Assembly: GCA_020466095.1 (NCBI GenBank)
Contig: CM035807.1
Location: 55,288,555 to 55,352,554, forward strand
From: Chlorops oryzae
Taxonomy: Eukaryota > Arthropoda > Insecta > Diptera > Chloropidae
DNA: 64,000 nt
Direction: 5' to 3'
In this document: piece by piece, positions 43,717 through 54,309 of the stretch
Position numbering within the stretch: the first letter of the stretch is position 1
Layout: each line of letters starts with the position of its first letter
The notes under the pieces: model-generated
Seen by the model: only the letters and a program-made list of their open reading frames with translations
The model's database searches: none
Told to the model about the DNA's origin: nothing
Translations under genes and position numbers: made by a program

Positions 43717-44713
43717 TTCGCTTTTTTTTTTTCAACTTTGTTTTCAACATAAAACCGATATTTAGTTTTTTTTCTTTTTTCTCTCTCTCTCTCTCTTTTT
43801 CTCTCTCTCTCTCTCTCTCTCTATTAAACTAATTCTATTTGCATTTCTTTTAAAAAAATTTCTTTTTAACCTAAAATCTAGCCCAATTCTTTTAATACTA
43901 CCATTTACTCTAAAAATTCCTTTTTTTTCCTTTTACACATTTTTTTTGGGATATACAAACATCGCGTAGGGAATTTTGTTTTTGAAGGGTTTATTGGTCT
44001 TAGGGTTCATCGCAGCAAGCTCTGTGAATTAAATGCTGGAGGCTTATGTGCGAAGGATCCAAAGATCAAGAATTTTTTTTTTAAATTTGATGAAGCAAGG
44101 GGGCTTTAACAGCAGGGCTCAGCCCGGGTTTAAATTTGCTCTTTGTTTCAAAAATATTTTTTGTTGCGATCTTTTTTTTTTTTTTTTGGAATGGGGGAGG
44201 CGAATGAGGGTTTAGGCTACCGCAAAGCATGCCATAGTAGTGGCGTTACGCGTGAGGTCTTTACATGAAACATGCCAAGTGCTAAGGCATCCTTTACATG
44301 AATGTAAAACATGTAAAGTGGGTCTTACTCATTACACATAAAAAAAAAGGGTAAAGGGGGGGGATTAGTTGGACTCGAACATAACAAAATGGACAAAAAA
44401 AAGAGGGTCCATGAGGAACCCTGGAAAAGGGCTCCAAAACGCATTAAGCAATCTAGTAAGAAAAAAAAAAAAAAGGAAATATATATATATATTTTTTTTT
44501 TGTAATCTGAAGAAGAAAGAAAAAATTTTTTTTTTAGTAAATACATACTAACCAATTCACAAACAATTAACAAACAGACAAGTTAAGAGAAGATATTTTT
44601 GTTTATCGCTTTATTGAAAATTTTCCTTTGAAATCTTTTGAACATAGAATTTTTTTTTTTGGTTTTTACGTTTATTACAAGGCAGAAGATAATAAAGAAA
44701 ACATTTAGTTCTA
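43717..44713 (+). other. Leader between primer site and gag
   Basis: About 1 kb, with a (TC)n microsatellite at roughly 43783-43823 and several homopolymer runs. No gene. A repeated segment around 44252-44322 (CTTTACATGAAACATG...CTTTACATGAATGTAA) may form hairpins useful for packaging, but this is a guess. Confidence 0.4.
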
Positions 44714-46340
44714 TTGATGGAGAAGCCATCTTATACAGATTTAAATTCACAATTCTCATCCAATCAACGACTGACCAGATACCAAACTAAGCGACTGCAG
44801 CAATTGCCGGCTGAAAACACGTTACTCAGTGTAGCACCTTCCTCCGTAATTTCGAGTACACAGCCACTCTGTAAAGACATAGAAAAATCATCAGATTCAG
44901 CTACCTTCCCAACAAAATTAGATCAAATTTGCAATATGTCAGAAAAGGAAGAACAGGAAGTAGGGAATAACCACCCTCAAGGCCATGCCAGCCTTGAGAT
45001 CAATTATGAGCAGGAACTAGTTATAGAACAGCCGATTCGAATACCAATGTAAGAAAATAGTGGTAATACTCTAGCTCCATTGCAACAAAAACTAGCTAAC
45101 CTAGCCCTAATGATGTCTACAAATAATAAATTCATGCATGATTGTATGAAAATGGTGATGGAATTGCAAAAAAAGTTTGAGAGGGTTGAAAACCGAGTAA
45201 ATAATATAGAAAGCAGTGGTTCCCAACCTGACAGGCCTCCCCAATCTACTCCCTTAGGACAACCACCAGGAGAACAACCAAGTCCCAATTCAAATGAGCA
45301 ATTCCAGCACTCTTACATAAATGCACCAATAAGAATCAGTGAGATGGAAAGAATGAACAAATTTGATTTAAATAAATGGCAGGTGAAATTTGACGGCTCT
45401 AATAAAGAGATGACTGTCGAAAGCTTCCTATTTAGAATCGAAAAATTGGCAGAAACACATGGCATCCCTTACAACCACTTATTAAACAATTTCCATTGCT
45501 TATTGAAAGACAATGCTGTTAAGTGGTATTGGCAGTTGTTGGAGGACAACAAACATAACCTCAGTTTTGGGTATAACAATGTGCGAAGATTATAAAACAA
45601 ATCAGACGGACTTTGAAATCATTAAAGAATTAGTTGAAAGAAAACAACAGATAGGTGAATTAATCGAAGACTATTATACAGACATACATAATATTAGTTT
45701 CAGACTCCAAAATAGAATGGCCGAACGAGAATTAGTGGAGATCATTAAAAATAACTTACGTGGTCCACTTGCGACGATGATGTTTGCCAGCAACGCCTCC
45801 ACCTTGTCTGAATTAAAGATGGACTGTAAAAAAGCAGAAAAAATTCTGCAAGAGTCCAGGACAAGACCCAAGCAGGTTAGCGAGGTCCAGAGTGTAGAAA
45901 CTGATTTAGATTTCATTATGCCATCCACATCCACTCAAAGCATAGAGGCTTTGCGTCCAAACCATCTCCCTGTGCAAAGAACAGAAACTAGAAGATTTAA
46001 TACTGAGTTTCTACAAAAACAAACACAAATCTCACCTGCACACAGAGCGATTTCCAATCTTCCAAAACAGCCAACTCTATGCCCATCCCCTTTCCACTTG
46101 AATTTGTGCTACACCTGTGGAATGCCCGGTGATTTTTTCAAAAAGAACAAAATATTATCTGAAAATAGTTGTAAAAGTTCATTCCATGAGATGAAGTGTT
46201 TTCTATGCGGTAAGTCAGACTCATTTTGTGTGTATGAAGGTGGGTTAATTAAAACAAACCCCAATTTAAACACACAACTGGCAGAGGTGTCCGGCGTCCC
46301 GAGCCAACAGAACTCAAATCCGGGTACATCACCATTTTAA
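44714..46340 (+). pseudogene. Osvaldo-like gag polyprotein, stop and frameshift
   Basis: ATG 44714 (MMEKPSYTDLNSQFSSNQRL) runs to TAA 45050-45052, and the same frame resumes at once (QKLANLALMMSTNNKFMHD, coiled-coil-like MELQKKFERVENRVNNIE) through the capsid-like KWQVKFDGSNKEMTVESFLF to 45595. A frameshift near 45560-45590 leads to the last frame: TDFEIIKELVERKQQIGELI and, at the C terminus, CYTCGMPGDFFKKN and CFLCGKSDSF, degenerate zinc knuckles (the expected His is Asp in the first). The gag of the 17.6-18.9 kb gypsy is homologous. A mariner lies 70 bp downstream, in what should be the protease region. Confidence 0.7.
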
Positions 46341-46409
46341 AGCGAACACCTCGGAGGAAGAAGGGTTAATAGCAATGAAGTATTATTTTTTGATAAGATC
46401 GCATATATA

Positions 46410-47650
46410 TTAGGTGTAGTAAAAAGAAATCCATTATTTTTCCAATAGACGGCGTTATTTATCTGCATCTCGCGTTGTATAAGTCCGATCGTGTTCCGCT
46501 AGGGGGCATTAGAAAGATGACAGTTCCTACTAAAAAAGCTTTTTGACACTTTTTTGATTGATTGATTCAGTTTTGTTTGAGAGCTTGTCAAAGGTGGACA
46601 TCAGCAAACAGAAAATTCGCTACATTTTACAGTTTTTCTTCGATAAGGGAGAAAACGCAAGCCAGGCGGCTGAAAATGTGAATAGCGTTTATGGACCTGA
46701 TACTGTAACAGCCAATCATGCGCAATTTCGGTTTCGTCGATTCCAATTGTCGAAAATGTCGATAAAATCATGGAAATTATCGAGTCCGACCGTCATGTTA
46801 GCACTGTTTCGATTGCAAAAGAGCTAAAGATTGCACAAAAAGCCGTTTGGAACCATTTGAATAAGGCTGGATACACAAAGAAGCTCGATGTATGGGTGCC
46901 ACACGAGTTAACGCAAAACACCTAATAGACCGAAATTCCATCTGCGAATCGCTGCTGAACTGCAACAAAATCGACCCATTTCTGAAGCGGTTGGTGACTG
47001 GTGATGAAAAGTGGGTCACTTACGACAACGTCAAGCGAAAACGGTCGTGGTCGAAACACGGTGAACCGGCGGAAACGGTGGCCAAGCCAGGATTGACGGC
47101 CAGGAAGGTTTTGCTGTGTGTTTGGTGGGATTGGCAGGGAATTATCTACTATGAGCTGCTCCCATACGGCAAAACTCTTAACTCGGAACTCTACTGTCAA
47201 CAATTGGACCGTCTGAAGGAAGCAATCGCCCATAAGCGGCCAGCTTTGGCCAATAGGAGAGGAATTGTGTTCCATCAGGACAACGCCAGGCCACACACAT
47301 CGATAGTGACTCGCCAGAAGCTCCGGGAGTTTGGTTGGGAGGTTCTTCTGCATCCACCTTATAGTCCGGACCTGGCACCAAGTGATTACCATCTGTTCCT
47401 GTCCATGGCGAACAATTTTGCTGGTGAAACATTCGCTTCAAGAGAGGCTTCTGAAATTCGACTGTCTAAATTTTTTTGCTAATAGGAACGAGGGCTTCTA
47501 TGAGAGAGGCATAATGAAATTACCTTTAAAATGGCAACAAGTTATCGAACAAAACGGCGCATATTTGACCTAAATCGGGTCATTCTAACTATCTTAAATA
47601 AAGCCCTCAATTTAATGCAAAAATAATGGATTTCTTTTTACTACACCTAA
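46410..47650 (+). mobile_element. mariner transposon
   Basis: 1241 bp. The 28-bp inverted termini start TTAGGTGTAGTAAAAAGAAA and are perfect or nearly so at both ends; TA duplications lie at 46408-46409 and 47651-47652. It contains a frameshifted mariner transposase. It inserted in the gag-protease region of the LTR element. Confidence 0.9.
46558..47573 (+). pseudogene. mariner transposase, frameshifted
   Basis: The N-terminal helix-turn-helix frame reads VDISKQKIRYILQFFFDKGE then NASQAAENVNSVYGP. A second frame has DKIMEIIESDRHVSTVSIAK and GYTKKLDVWVPHELT; the linker expected between the two DNA-binding halves is partly deleted near 46745. The catalytic frame (46892-47482) has VTGDEKWVTYDN, FHQDNARPHTS and YSPDLAPSDYHLF, the three acidic blocks of the D,D34D mariner transposases, all intact. 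A last frameshift near 47470 leads to RNEGFYERGIMKLPLKWQQV. The style is closest to the cecropia/mellifera subfamilies (from memory). Confidence 0.8.
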
Positions 47651-47652
47651 TA

Positions 47653-49408
47653 TATGATGCACGTTGCAGTTACTGCAAAATTTATTCGTTGAAAAATCGG
47701 AGTAAATGACAACGCTGAAGACGGTCGACGAGCATCACAACGAAATCTTTTGAAAATTTCCCCTAATACAAATACAAATGTATAAGGAGAGTACCCCGGA
47801 GAGGTTTTGTTTCCATAATATTTTGGTAGATTATAATTTTTTTTGTGCTGCAGTATTTTTTTTTCTCATTCTCCTCGTGTTGTCGTTCAAGTTTTTGCTT
47901 TCAATTCTAAAACGGTAACACAACAAATAATGGACTTGTGTTCATACAGACATACAAAACGACCAAATAGGGAAAAAGAAAAAACGTAGAATCGGTGACC
48001 TGTTGCATGAAAATGGGAAGTTGATGAAGAAAAGTTTTTATTTTATTTTTTATAATTATCTTAACGTAACGTAATAAAGTTTTGTTCAATTTAACGTAAC
48101 ACGTTCAAAGCACAGCCGTTTCGGCTAGCGTTAAGAAAAATATGTAATGAAATATTAGTTAGGAAACTGGACGTCTTAAGTAAGGGAGAATGTGGGTAGA
48201 TTAAGGACAAATTATATACATATAAAAAAAAATAAACGAAAAAATAACAACAACCAAAATAACAACAACAAAAAACGAAACAAAAAACAAACAAAAAGAC
48301 AAAAACAAAACAAAAAAAAAAACACAAATAAAACAATATAATAAAAAAAAAAAAGATAATAGTCACAAAAGAAAATTGATCTCAAAAAAAAAATTATTTA
48401 ATTATGCCATAACGACTGCAGCGAGGGACCCGGCACAGTAACGACAGCAGCGAGGGATCCGGCACAGTAACGACAGCAGCTTGGAATCCGGCACAACTGC
48501 AGCGAGGAACCCAGAATATACACGGCACGAACAAAAACAGTTGCGGTATGTGCTCACCATGCGCTACAGTAATACAGTAATAACAAGGCCAAGGGCATAA
48601 CCGTACAGCGCCGCAAGTCAATTGTTTCAGAACTCAAGAACAGAGGACCCCCGTAAATGGGAACAAACGCAATTGCGCCTTCGCACAAAATAAGCGATGC
48701 AACTACAAAAAACAACTAGAAGCCTTGGTTCGCAAGGCGTTGCGTGTTCGGTGAGCCACATGAGGATGTTAAAAGTGAGACAACGCTACATCGAAGTAAA
48801 TAGACTGCAGCGCAACCCCGAGACCAATCAAGCCGAGACAAACCCCTTTCCAAACAACAAACCAGTCAGCATGAATGCGGACCCACCAAAAAAAAAAGGG
48901 GGTGAAGGAATGTTGCGAGCATGCAAACGTATAGCATGGTCGAGGGCCCACTGTATGCATTAAGCTTAGCAACACATACGGGTCAACGCAAAATTGCACC
49001 CGTAAGCGGCCATGAAGAAGAAAAGCCGTACAAGGTCGAGACGGCACGAAATGGCGGAAGAAGCAAAGAATACAGACTGGAATTGGACTACATGGAAATA
49101 TCGCTGAGGTGGCAAGACAGCAGCAGAGTTCGCAGCGGCGAACCTAGTCGTAATTATAAATAAGTGTTATTTCTTGAATAAGGGAAGTTGGAATTATATT
49201 GTATTGACGACGCGTTTAGTTTAAAGAGTGACAGTGTTTTGGTTAAAATTTGTTTCATAAATAAAAACGTTTCATAAATGATAAATAATAGGTAAAAGAA
49301 TCATTACTGGATTAAAGTGTGAAATAAACAAGAATCGTAAATAATAAAGAGATCATAATATATATGAAGAGTCCCGGAGTCATTTTTTGATATTAGAGGA
49401 GAATCATT
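47653..49408. other. Unassigned interior of the LTR element, low-complexity
   Basis: No gene recognised. 48220-48350 is an A/C-rich run of AACAACAAA units. 48410-48510 is a short tandem repeat (listed). A frame at 48697-48963 has no motif. The stretch may be remnants of another LTR element associated with the reverse transcriptase fragment at 49409-49797. Confidence 0.3.
48412..48512. repeat. Minisatellite, about 30-bp unit
   Basis: Three to four units of GACAGCAGCGAGGGATCCGG followed by CACAGTAAC, increasingly degenerate to the right. Confidence 0.65.
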
Positions 49409-49797
49409 TTAGATGCTTGTACTGAATATGTATATACTATCGAGATATGCGACACAGATTTTGTTAATTAATTCGCATAAGACATTATTTATGAGCCCCT
49501 GAAAGGTGGATGGTTCATTTTTCAACCCGAAAGGCATTCGTTTCAATTCATAGTGTCCTAACGGTGTTAAAAAGTCCGTTTTTTTTCTATCTTCCTCTTT
49601 AACCTTCATTTGGTGAAGTCCTTTCGCTAAGTCGAGGGTTTTTTTCATATTTTGCTTTCTCTGGAACAATCCACAAAGGAGAGTTGCATGGAAATGTGCT
49701 TTCTGCAATTATATTCTGTTCTAGCATTTCATTTATTTGCTTATTTATTTCTTCTTCATGGATTCTTGGGTATCTATATATGTCTGATTTCAGACTA
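49409..49797 (-). pseudogene. 17.6/297-like gypsy reverse transcriptase fragment
   Basis: Minus-strand reading gives KSDIYRYPRIHEEEINKQIN then EMLEQNII, a frameshift, and NSPLWIVPEK; then, after an internal deletion and frame change, TLDLAKGLHQM, HYELKRMPFGLKNEPSTFQG, and VAYLDSIYIFSTSI. The block order fits errantivirus-type gypsy elements (FGLKNAPATFQ, VYLDDIIIFSTS). The catalytic YLDD reads YLDS, losing the second Asp. It is inverted relative to the surrounding LTR element and of a different subfamily, so it is a foreign fragment. Confidence 0.65.
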
Positions 49798-49800
49798 AAG

Positions 49801-50243
49801 AGGACGTACCTGGTACTCCGCTGCTGACCCTGGGGATGCCGGGTACGTCGATTTATATGTCGGTTTGCGCGACGATAATTCGGATTTATATACTTAGTTT
49901 TTATTTAAAAAGTAAAGGTTTTTTTTATTCTTTTTATTTTGTTTTAGTTTCAAATTAATTTTGGTTTATTTTTTTGATTTTAACTCCAATCACTTCACCT
50001 TTTGATTTTTAATTACTTTTTAAGTTGCGATTTTTTTTTCTTTTAATTTTAACATTTTGCCGGCGCGTGAGCGAGTTGTTAACGCGAAGAGACTTTTTCG
50101 ACAGTGGAGAGGGCAGCGCGCAGTCCTCCCAGGCAGCGCTGCCGGTTAGCGCAGTTGAACGCGAAAAGGGTACTCACTAAGTTTGGTTATTTTGCCGTTC
50201 TTTAAAGCCCCGGCTTCAAAGTAGCTACGGCGAAAAACCAACA
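49801..50243 (-). repeat. BEL/Pao 3' LTR
   Basis: On the minus strand it begins TGTTGGTTTTTCGCCGTAGC after the purine-rich GGCGGGCAGTA. The outer 200 bp at the right and the 50 bp around GGTGCCGGGTACGT-type sequence at the left closely match the other LTR, but the T-rich middle is different and shorter. Confidence 0.75.
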
Positions 50244-50259
50244 TACTGCCCGCCTTGCG

Positions 50260-51427
50260 CTACGCAACTCTGATCATACGAAAGACCAGATACGCTTGCA
50301 GCACCGCTCCAACATAAAGCACATCGTTCAGCGATAAGGAGGAAAAGGTCTTTTGGATAGCGTTGAAAACGATTCGTATCTTCGTGGATGTACTCTCGGG
50401 CTTGATCACTGAATTAAAGGTGTCGCGCATAAGTGGCTGCCGTGCGAGCCTTTTCTTCAAGCTCCTGTATTGCGTCAGCGCTCCAAATCGCGACGAGTCC
50501 AAGCAAAGGAGCGGCTTTAGAAAATTCGATCTTAAACGGTGGACGCACAACGGGCCTACCATCCGAATTTCTAGATGTGATTTGCGAATATATTTTTTCG
50601 CAATAGATATCCTCTGGAAGAGGGAGAGGCGAGGCTGAAACTTCCTCTTGTTCTGGAAATGATTTGAGTGACTCGTGAAGTGACTCCTGGTGGTCTCCGG
50701 AGAAGACTTGCGTCGTTAACGCTTCGATGGATTCGCTGGCGATTGGCCCACTCAAATACCATCCGAATATTGAATTTTGGGCAATAAGGCTTCTTCCGAC
50801 ATTCATCTTGACGCGCGGCCGCAGTAATTTCGGCATGATATCACACCCAATGACCATATCGATGCGGGCTGGTTTCATAAACCGGGGATCGGCGAGCTCC
50901 AACGATGAGATCTCGTGGGGATCCAAATTGGAGACCCTTTTGGCCGGAAGCCAATTGGTCAATTTCGGCAACACCACGGCGTCGATTTCTTCCTTGAACG
51001 AAGAACGAGGCGAGTCGAGCGTGATGGTGCATTTCTTTTTCGCGATTTGGGTGCATTGGCCACCCATGCCAGAGACGTTGCAGATTTTATGAGTCGTTGG
51101 CAAATTCAAATGCAGCTGCAGTCGATCAGTAAGAAATTTTCTTTGCGAACCTTGATCTAAAAGCGCCCGAACCGTTGGCAAAACTTCCTGAGTCTGGCTG
51201 ATGGAGACGTGTGCGGGTGCCTGTGACGGAGAGGGGATGCTCACGGAGCTCGAAGCCTCTGTTTGCGCACGAAAATGCGGCGGTTGGCTCGTCGGAAACG
51301 GGCCCATCTCCGGGGGAGATGTCAATGGGGGGGGGGGGGGGGGGGGGGGTAGAGACTTTGTTGTCCGGTGTTGCAGCCGCGCTCGAAACATGCAACAAAG
51401 TGTGATGTCGTTGTTGGCATTTCGCAC
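50260..51427 (-). pseudogene. BEL/Pao protease and truncated reverse transcriptase
   Basis: The frame from 51427 becomes homologous after the poly-C tract: TVRALLDQGSQRKFLTDRLQ (DQG replaces the DSG active site of most BEL proteases), MVIGCDIMPKLL and SIFGWYLSGPI, all typical of the DUF1758 protease-linked region. Near 50530 the frame enters reverse transcriptase (DGRPVVRPPFK), ends at 50414, and continues shifted at 50562-50260 with NSVIKPESTSTKIRIVFNAI and SLNDVLYVGAVLQ. The catalytic motifs, RNase H and integrase are deleted. Confidence 0.75.
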
Positions 51428-52571
51428 AGTTGTGTTGACTGGTGCAATTGGATCGTTGCTGACTGGTAGCGAGACAATTGAAGCAACGCTTTAATTCTGT
51501 GATAATTTGAAAACGTTCCGCGACTGGAATCTTCAAAAATTGAGAACATTGGCGTAGGGGGTGATTTCCATTGCACAAGGAACACGATCCTGGTATTTGC
51601 TCTTGCGTGTGGAACGCGTAGGTCGATGAAGTTGGCTGGTTTGCTGATAGAACCGGCGCTTTTACTTCCGTGAAGCTCGAAAGGCGTTCGACGACTTCAT
51701 AACGATTGCTGAGAAACTCGTTCATCTGTTTCCAAGTCGGCAGGTCTCGATGCGATGAAAGCGACTGCTCCCAATGTGCGATCGTAGAGGCTGGCAGGCG
51801 GCTGGAGCAAATATGGACGAGCATGGCATCAAAAAAATCGGAAACTCCTTGACTTTTCATCAGGGTGATACAACCGTTGACCGTCGTTTGTATTTTCAAA
51901 ATTCCCTCGCTGGTTTCGTCTTCAATCGCGGGCAGATCGAACAAGGTCTTCAATTGGTGATCGATTAAAATGCGCTTGTTCTCGTACCGCGCTTTGAGAG
52001 CCTCCCAGGCGTGCGAAAAATTCGATCCACACAGGGGGTATCCTTTGACAATCGCTCCGGCGGCGCCTGTCGTTTTATTGTGCAAATAATACAGCTTTTG
52101 TACAGGTGGCAGTCTCGGATTGTTGATATACACGGCCGTAAACATGTCACGAAATGCTGGCCTTTCGTTGTATCCTCCGGAAAAACTCGCAACGTCACAA
52201 GGGGTCACTCGAATAAAATTATCCTCTGGCGGCATCTCAGCATATTGTGGAGGCGACCTTGTGCTGGATAGTGGTGGTTGAGATTGGGAACGCAACCGTA
52301 GCATATCTTTCAGCTGCGCTCGAGCGATAGCTTGGAGATCGCGACATTCATTATAAGTCAATAGAGCAATGGCGGCAACCTCAGCAGTCCATTCGTCATG
52401 TGCGAGAGCGCGGCTGTAAGTCTCTTGAACACGTTGCCAACAAGAGTCAGTTTCCTCAATTTTAACTTCGATGAGCGACTCGGTTTGATTCAAGGGATTG
52501 GAGCGCATAATCACATCACAGTAGCTTTTTAGCTGCTCCACCGCATCATTGAATTGTAGATTAAAAGCCAT
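51126..52571 (-). CDS. BEL/Pao gag
   Basis: 481 codons. After a helical N-terminal part comes the BEL gag core (DUF1759-like): FSGGYNERPAFRDMFTAVYI, LPPVQKLYYLHNKTTGAAGA, NFSHAWEALKARYENKRILI, then LPTWKQMNEFLSNRYEVVER. Three Cys/His knuckles follow: CSLCNGNHPLRQC, CFNCLATSQQRSNC and CAKCQQRHHTLLH. The frame then crosses a 23-G (minus-strand C) tract, encoded as a proline run, and ends in about 60 residues with no homology. The protease lies in the frame shifted by that tract, so gag and pol were probably one ORF before the tract changed length. Confidence 0.8.
   Translation of the reverse strand: MAFNLQFNDAVEQLKSYCDVIMRSNPLNQTESLIEVKIEETDSCWQRVQETYSRALAHDEWTAEVAAIALLTYNECRDLQAIARAQLKDMLRLRSQSQPPLSSTRSPPQYAEMPPEDNFIRVTPCDVASFSGGYNERPAFRDMFTAVYINNPRLPPVQKLYYLHNKTTGAAGAIVKGYPLCGSNFSHAWEALKARYENKRILIDHQLKTLFDLPAIEDETSEGILKIQTTVNGCITLMKSQGVSDFFDAMLVHICSSRLPASTIAHWEQSLSSHRDLPTWKQMNEFLSNRYEVVERLSSFTEVKAPVLSANQPTSSTYAFHTQEQIPGSCSLCNGNHPLRQCSQFLKIPVAERFQIITELKRCFNCLATSQQRSNCTSQHNCAKCQQRHHTLLHVSSAAATPDNKVSTPPPPPPPIDISPGDGPVSDEPTAAFSCANRGFELREHPLSVTGTRTRLHQPDSGSFANGSGAFRSRFAKKISY
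51327..51349. repeat. 23-bp poly(G) tract at the gag-protease junction
   Basis: Uninterrupted G on the plus strand (C in the coding strand). Changing its length by one or two bases would put gag and protease into one frame. Confidence 0.85.
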
Positions 52572-53658
52572 TTTGGAGGCGAAGATGAAACGTTAACACA
52601 GAGCTCAAGCAACGCGATTCCGGAGTGAAAAAACGAAAAAAATTTTAATAATATTTCAGTAAAATTAACGAATATACTCGCCCACGCTTAAATTTAATTT
52701 TACCAAACGCAAAATTATCGATGGAAATCTGGATGTACTAGGCTTTGTCGGGTGCGGAAGAGACCGGTCGTAGGGCACGGTGATGATCGATGTCGTCTGA
52801 GCACCTTCAAGTCAGCCGTGATAAAGAAATAAACAAACTGGAGAAAATATATGCAAACGTAGCAGCGAATCCTCAATGATTCCTCCACAAGACTCCTGGT
52901 ACTCCGAATTCAATGTTAAAAAATTCCAAATTATTTAAGAAATTCCAGTAAGAAAATATAGGTCAAATTCAATTGATTTGTAAGAAATTCAAGTTTTTTA
53001 ACCAATTCGCAAAGTCGATGTGATGCACGTAAATCAAAAACAGCGTGCAGGCAGAGCGCAGGCAGAGCGACGGATCGTATGTATGAGGCCGTGTGTTCTA
53101 ATTGAGTTCACCCACGTTCGCTCGAACAGGCAATACGCGATCAACTTCTATGTTCGAAGTTCGACGCAACGCACAGCGTTAGAACTGACCTACGCAACAC
53201 AATGCACGTATGCCCTATGCGTTTATGCAGATGGCCTGGCTCGCTGTCTGCTGGCCTTGAATTCGTATGGATTTGCAATGGAAAAAACCCAAAACGATTT
53301 CTCTGCGTGTTCCTCAAGCGAAAAGCCAACGCAATAAGAAAAGAAAGAAAAAACCGCAATTCGTTCTCACAGGGAACCAGAAACCCAAATGCTGCTTGCC
53401 AAGCCGCTATGAGCTGGTTGTTTTGCAATATCGACTGTGCACAAAAACCACCACCAAAGGCGACACGGAAGTGCGAGCGAGATAGACTGATGTGTGTATG
53501 AAGAGAAAAGGTAAAGCTGCCCGGGAATATTTGTCACGCGCTTGGATCGTGTTGCCCTTGACGTTGTTCGAGGGCAAATATCGGTCAAGGGTGACGCACA
53601 CGTGGTAGACTTTTTCGACCTTTTTCTTCTAATGTGGTCCACCGGAACCTCCAGGCTC
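52572..53658 (-). other. BEL/Pao leader, no gene recognised
   Basis: 1.1 kb between the primer site and gag. Open frames occur on both strands but carry no known motif. A minus-strand string AWQAAFGF near 53385 recalls a CNOT4 C-terminal motif, but the surroundings do not match. Confidence 0.4.
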
Positions 53659-53674
53659 CTGTCAGGATCGCCAA
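53659..53674 (-). promoter_or_regulatory. BEL/Pao primer-binding site
   Basis: On the minus strand the LTR end ATGACA is followed by TT and TGGCGATCCTGACAGG, similar to the tRNA-Arg-type site TGGCGACCGTGACA used by several insect LTR elements. Confidence 0.55.
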
Positions 53675-53675
53675 A

Positions 53676-54309
53676 TGTCATGGTGAGGGGCAACAAATGA
53701 GGGAGACGTACCTGATACTGCGTTGATGACCCTGGGGGTGCCGGGTACGTTGATTGATCTGTTGGTTTGCGCGATGCGGTTGGTTTTATTATACCTTGCA
53801 ACGGTATGTTGAATTTGTTGCCACTTCTCCTTTTTTTTTTGTTTTTTTTTGTTTGTTTTTGTTTTTGGTTTTTTGTTATTTCAATTCAATTTTCTTTGTT
53901 TTTTGTTGTAATTCACTTGACTTTAATATATATTTTGTTTTGTAATTCACGTTTTAATTTTTATATTTTTCCTTTATTGGAGTTCTCTTTTAAATTTTTG
54001 TATATTTTTTTTGTTGGAGTTCACTTTTAAATTTTTGGGTTTTCTTCCTCTTTTCTTACTCTAGCTATATTTTTATGTAGAATTCTCTTTTTAATTGGGA
54101 TTTTGGGTTTTTAATTTTTTTTTTGGCGGCGCGTGGGCGAGTTGTTCACGCGAAGAGATTTTTTCGACAGTGAAGAGGGCAGCGCGCAGTCCTCCCAGGC
54201 AGCGCTTCCGGTTAGCGCAGTCGAACGCGAAAAGGGTACTCACTAAGTTTGGTTATTTTGCCGTTCTTTAAAGCCCCGGCTTCAAAGTGGCTACGGCGAA
54301 AAACCAACA
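53676..54309 (-). repeat. BEL/Pao 5' LTR
   Basis: 634 bp on the minus strand, from TGTTGGTTTTTCGCCGTAGC to ...CCATGACA. It shares both flanks with 49801-50243; the T-rich middle (53820-54120) is longer and distinct. Confidence 0.75.

Larger units (their letters stand above)
49801..54309 (-). mobile_element. BEL/Pao LTR retrotransposon, internally deleted
   Basis: On the minus strand: 5' LTR (54309-53676), primer-binding site, leader, gag (52571-51126), protease and start of reverse transcriptase (51427-50260), polypurine tract, 3' LTR (50243-49801). Most of the reverse transcriptase, RNase H and integrase are deleted between the SLNDVL...VGAVLQ block and the polypurine tract. It lies within the reverse transcriptase of the Osvaldo-like element on its right, but its left neighbour is the 17.6-like fragment, so no target duplication exists. 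Confidence 0.8.

Noticed and set aside
44325..44573. Small ORFs around 44.3-44.6 kb as accessory genes
   Set aside because: They are antisense or run through homopolymers in the gag leader, with no motif.
46922..47441. Minus-strand ORFs over mariner
   Set aside because: They are antisense shadows of the transposase catalytic frame.
48091..48366. Minus-strand ORF with Phe/Val/Cys repeats
   Set aside because: It is the complement of an A/C-rich low-complexity run.
53141..53428. AWQAAFGF string on the minus strand as a possible Cnot4 C-terminal exon
   Set aside because: The match is eight residues, the surrounding residues do not resemble CNOT4, the strand is opposite to the Cnot4 exons, and it lies inside the leader of a BEL/Pao element 43 kb away.
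53754..54030. Hydrophobic ORFs rich in Phe and Leu as membrane proteins
   Set aside because: They are translations of the T-rich core of the BEL LTR; composition alone explains the hydrophobicity.
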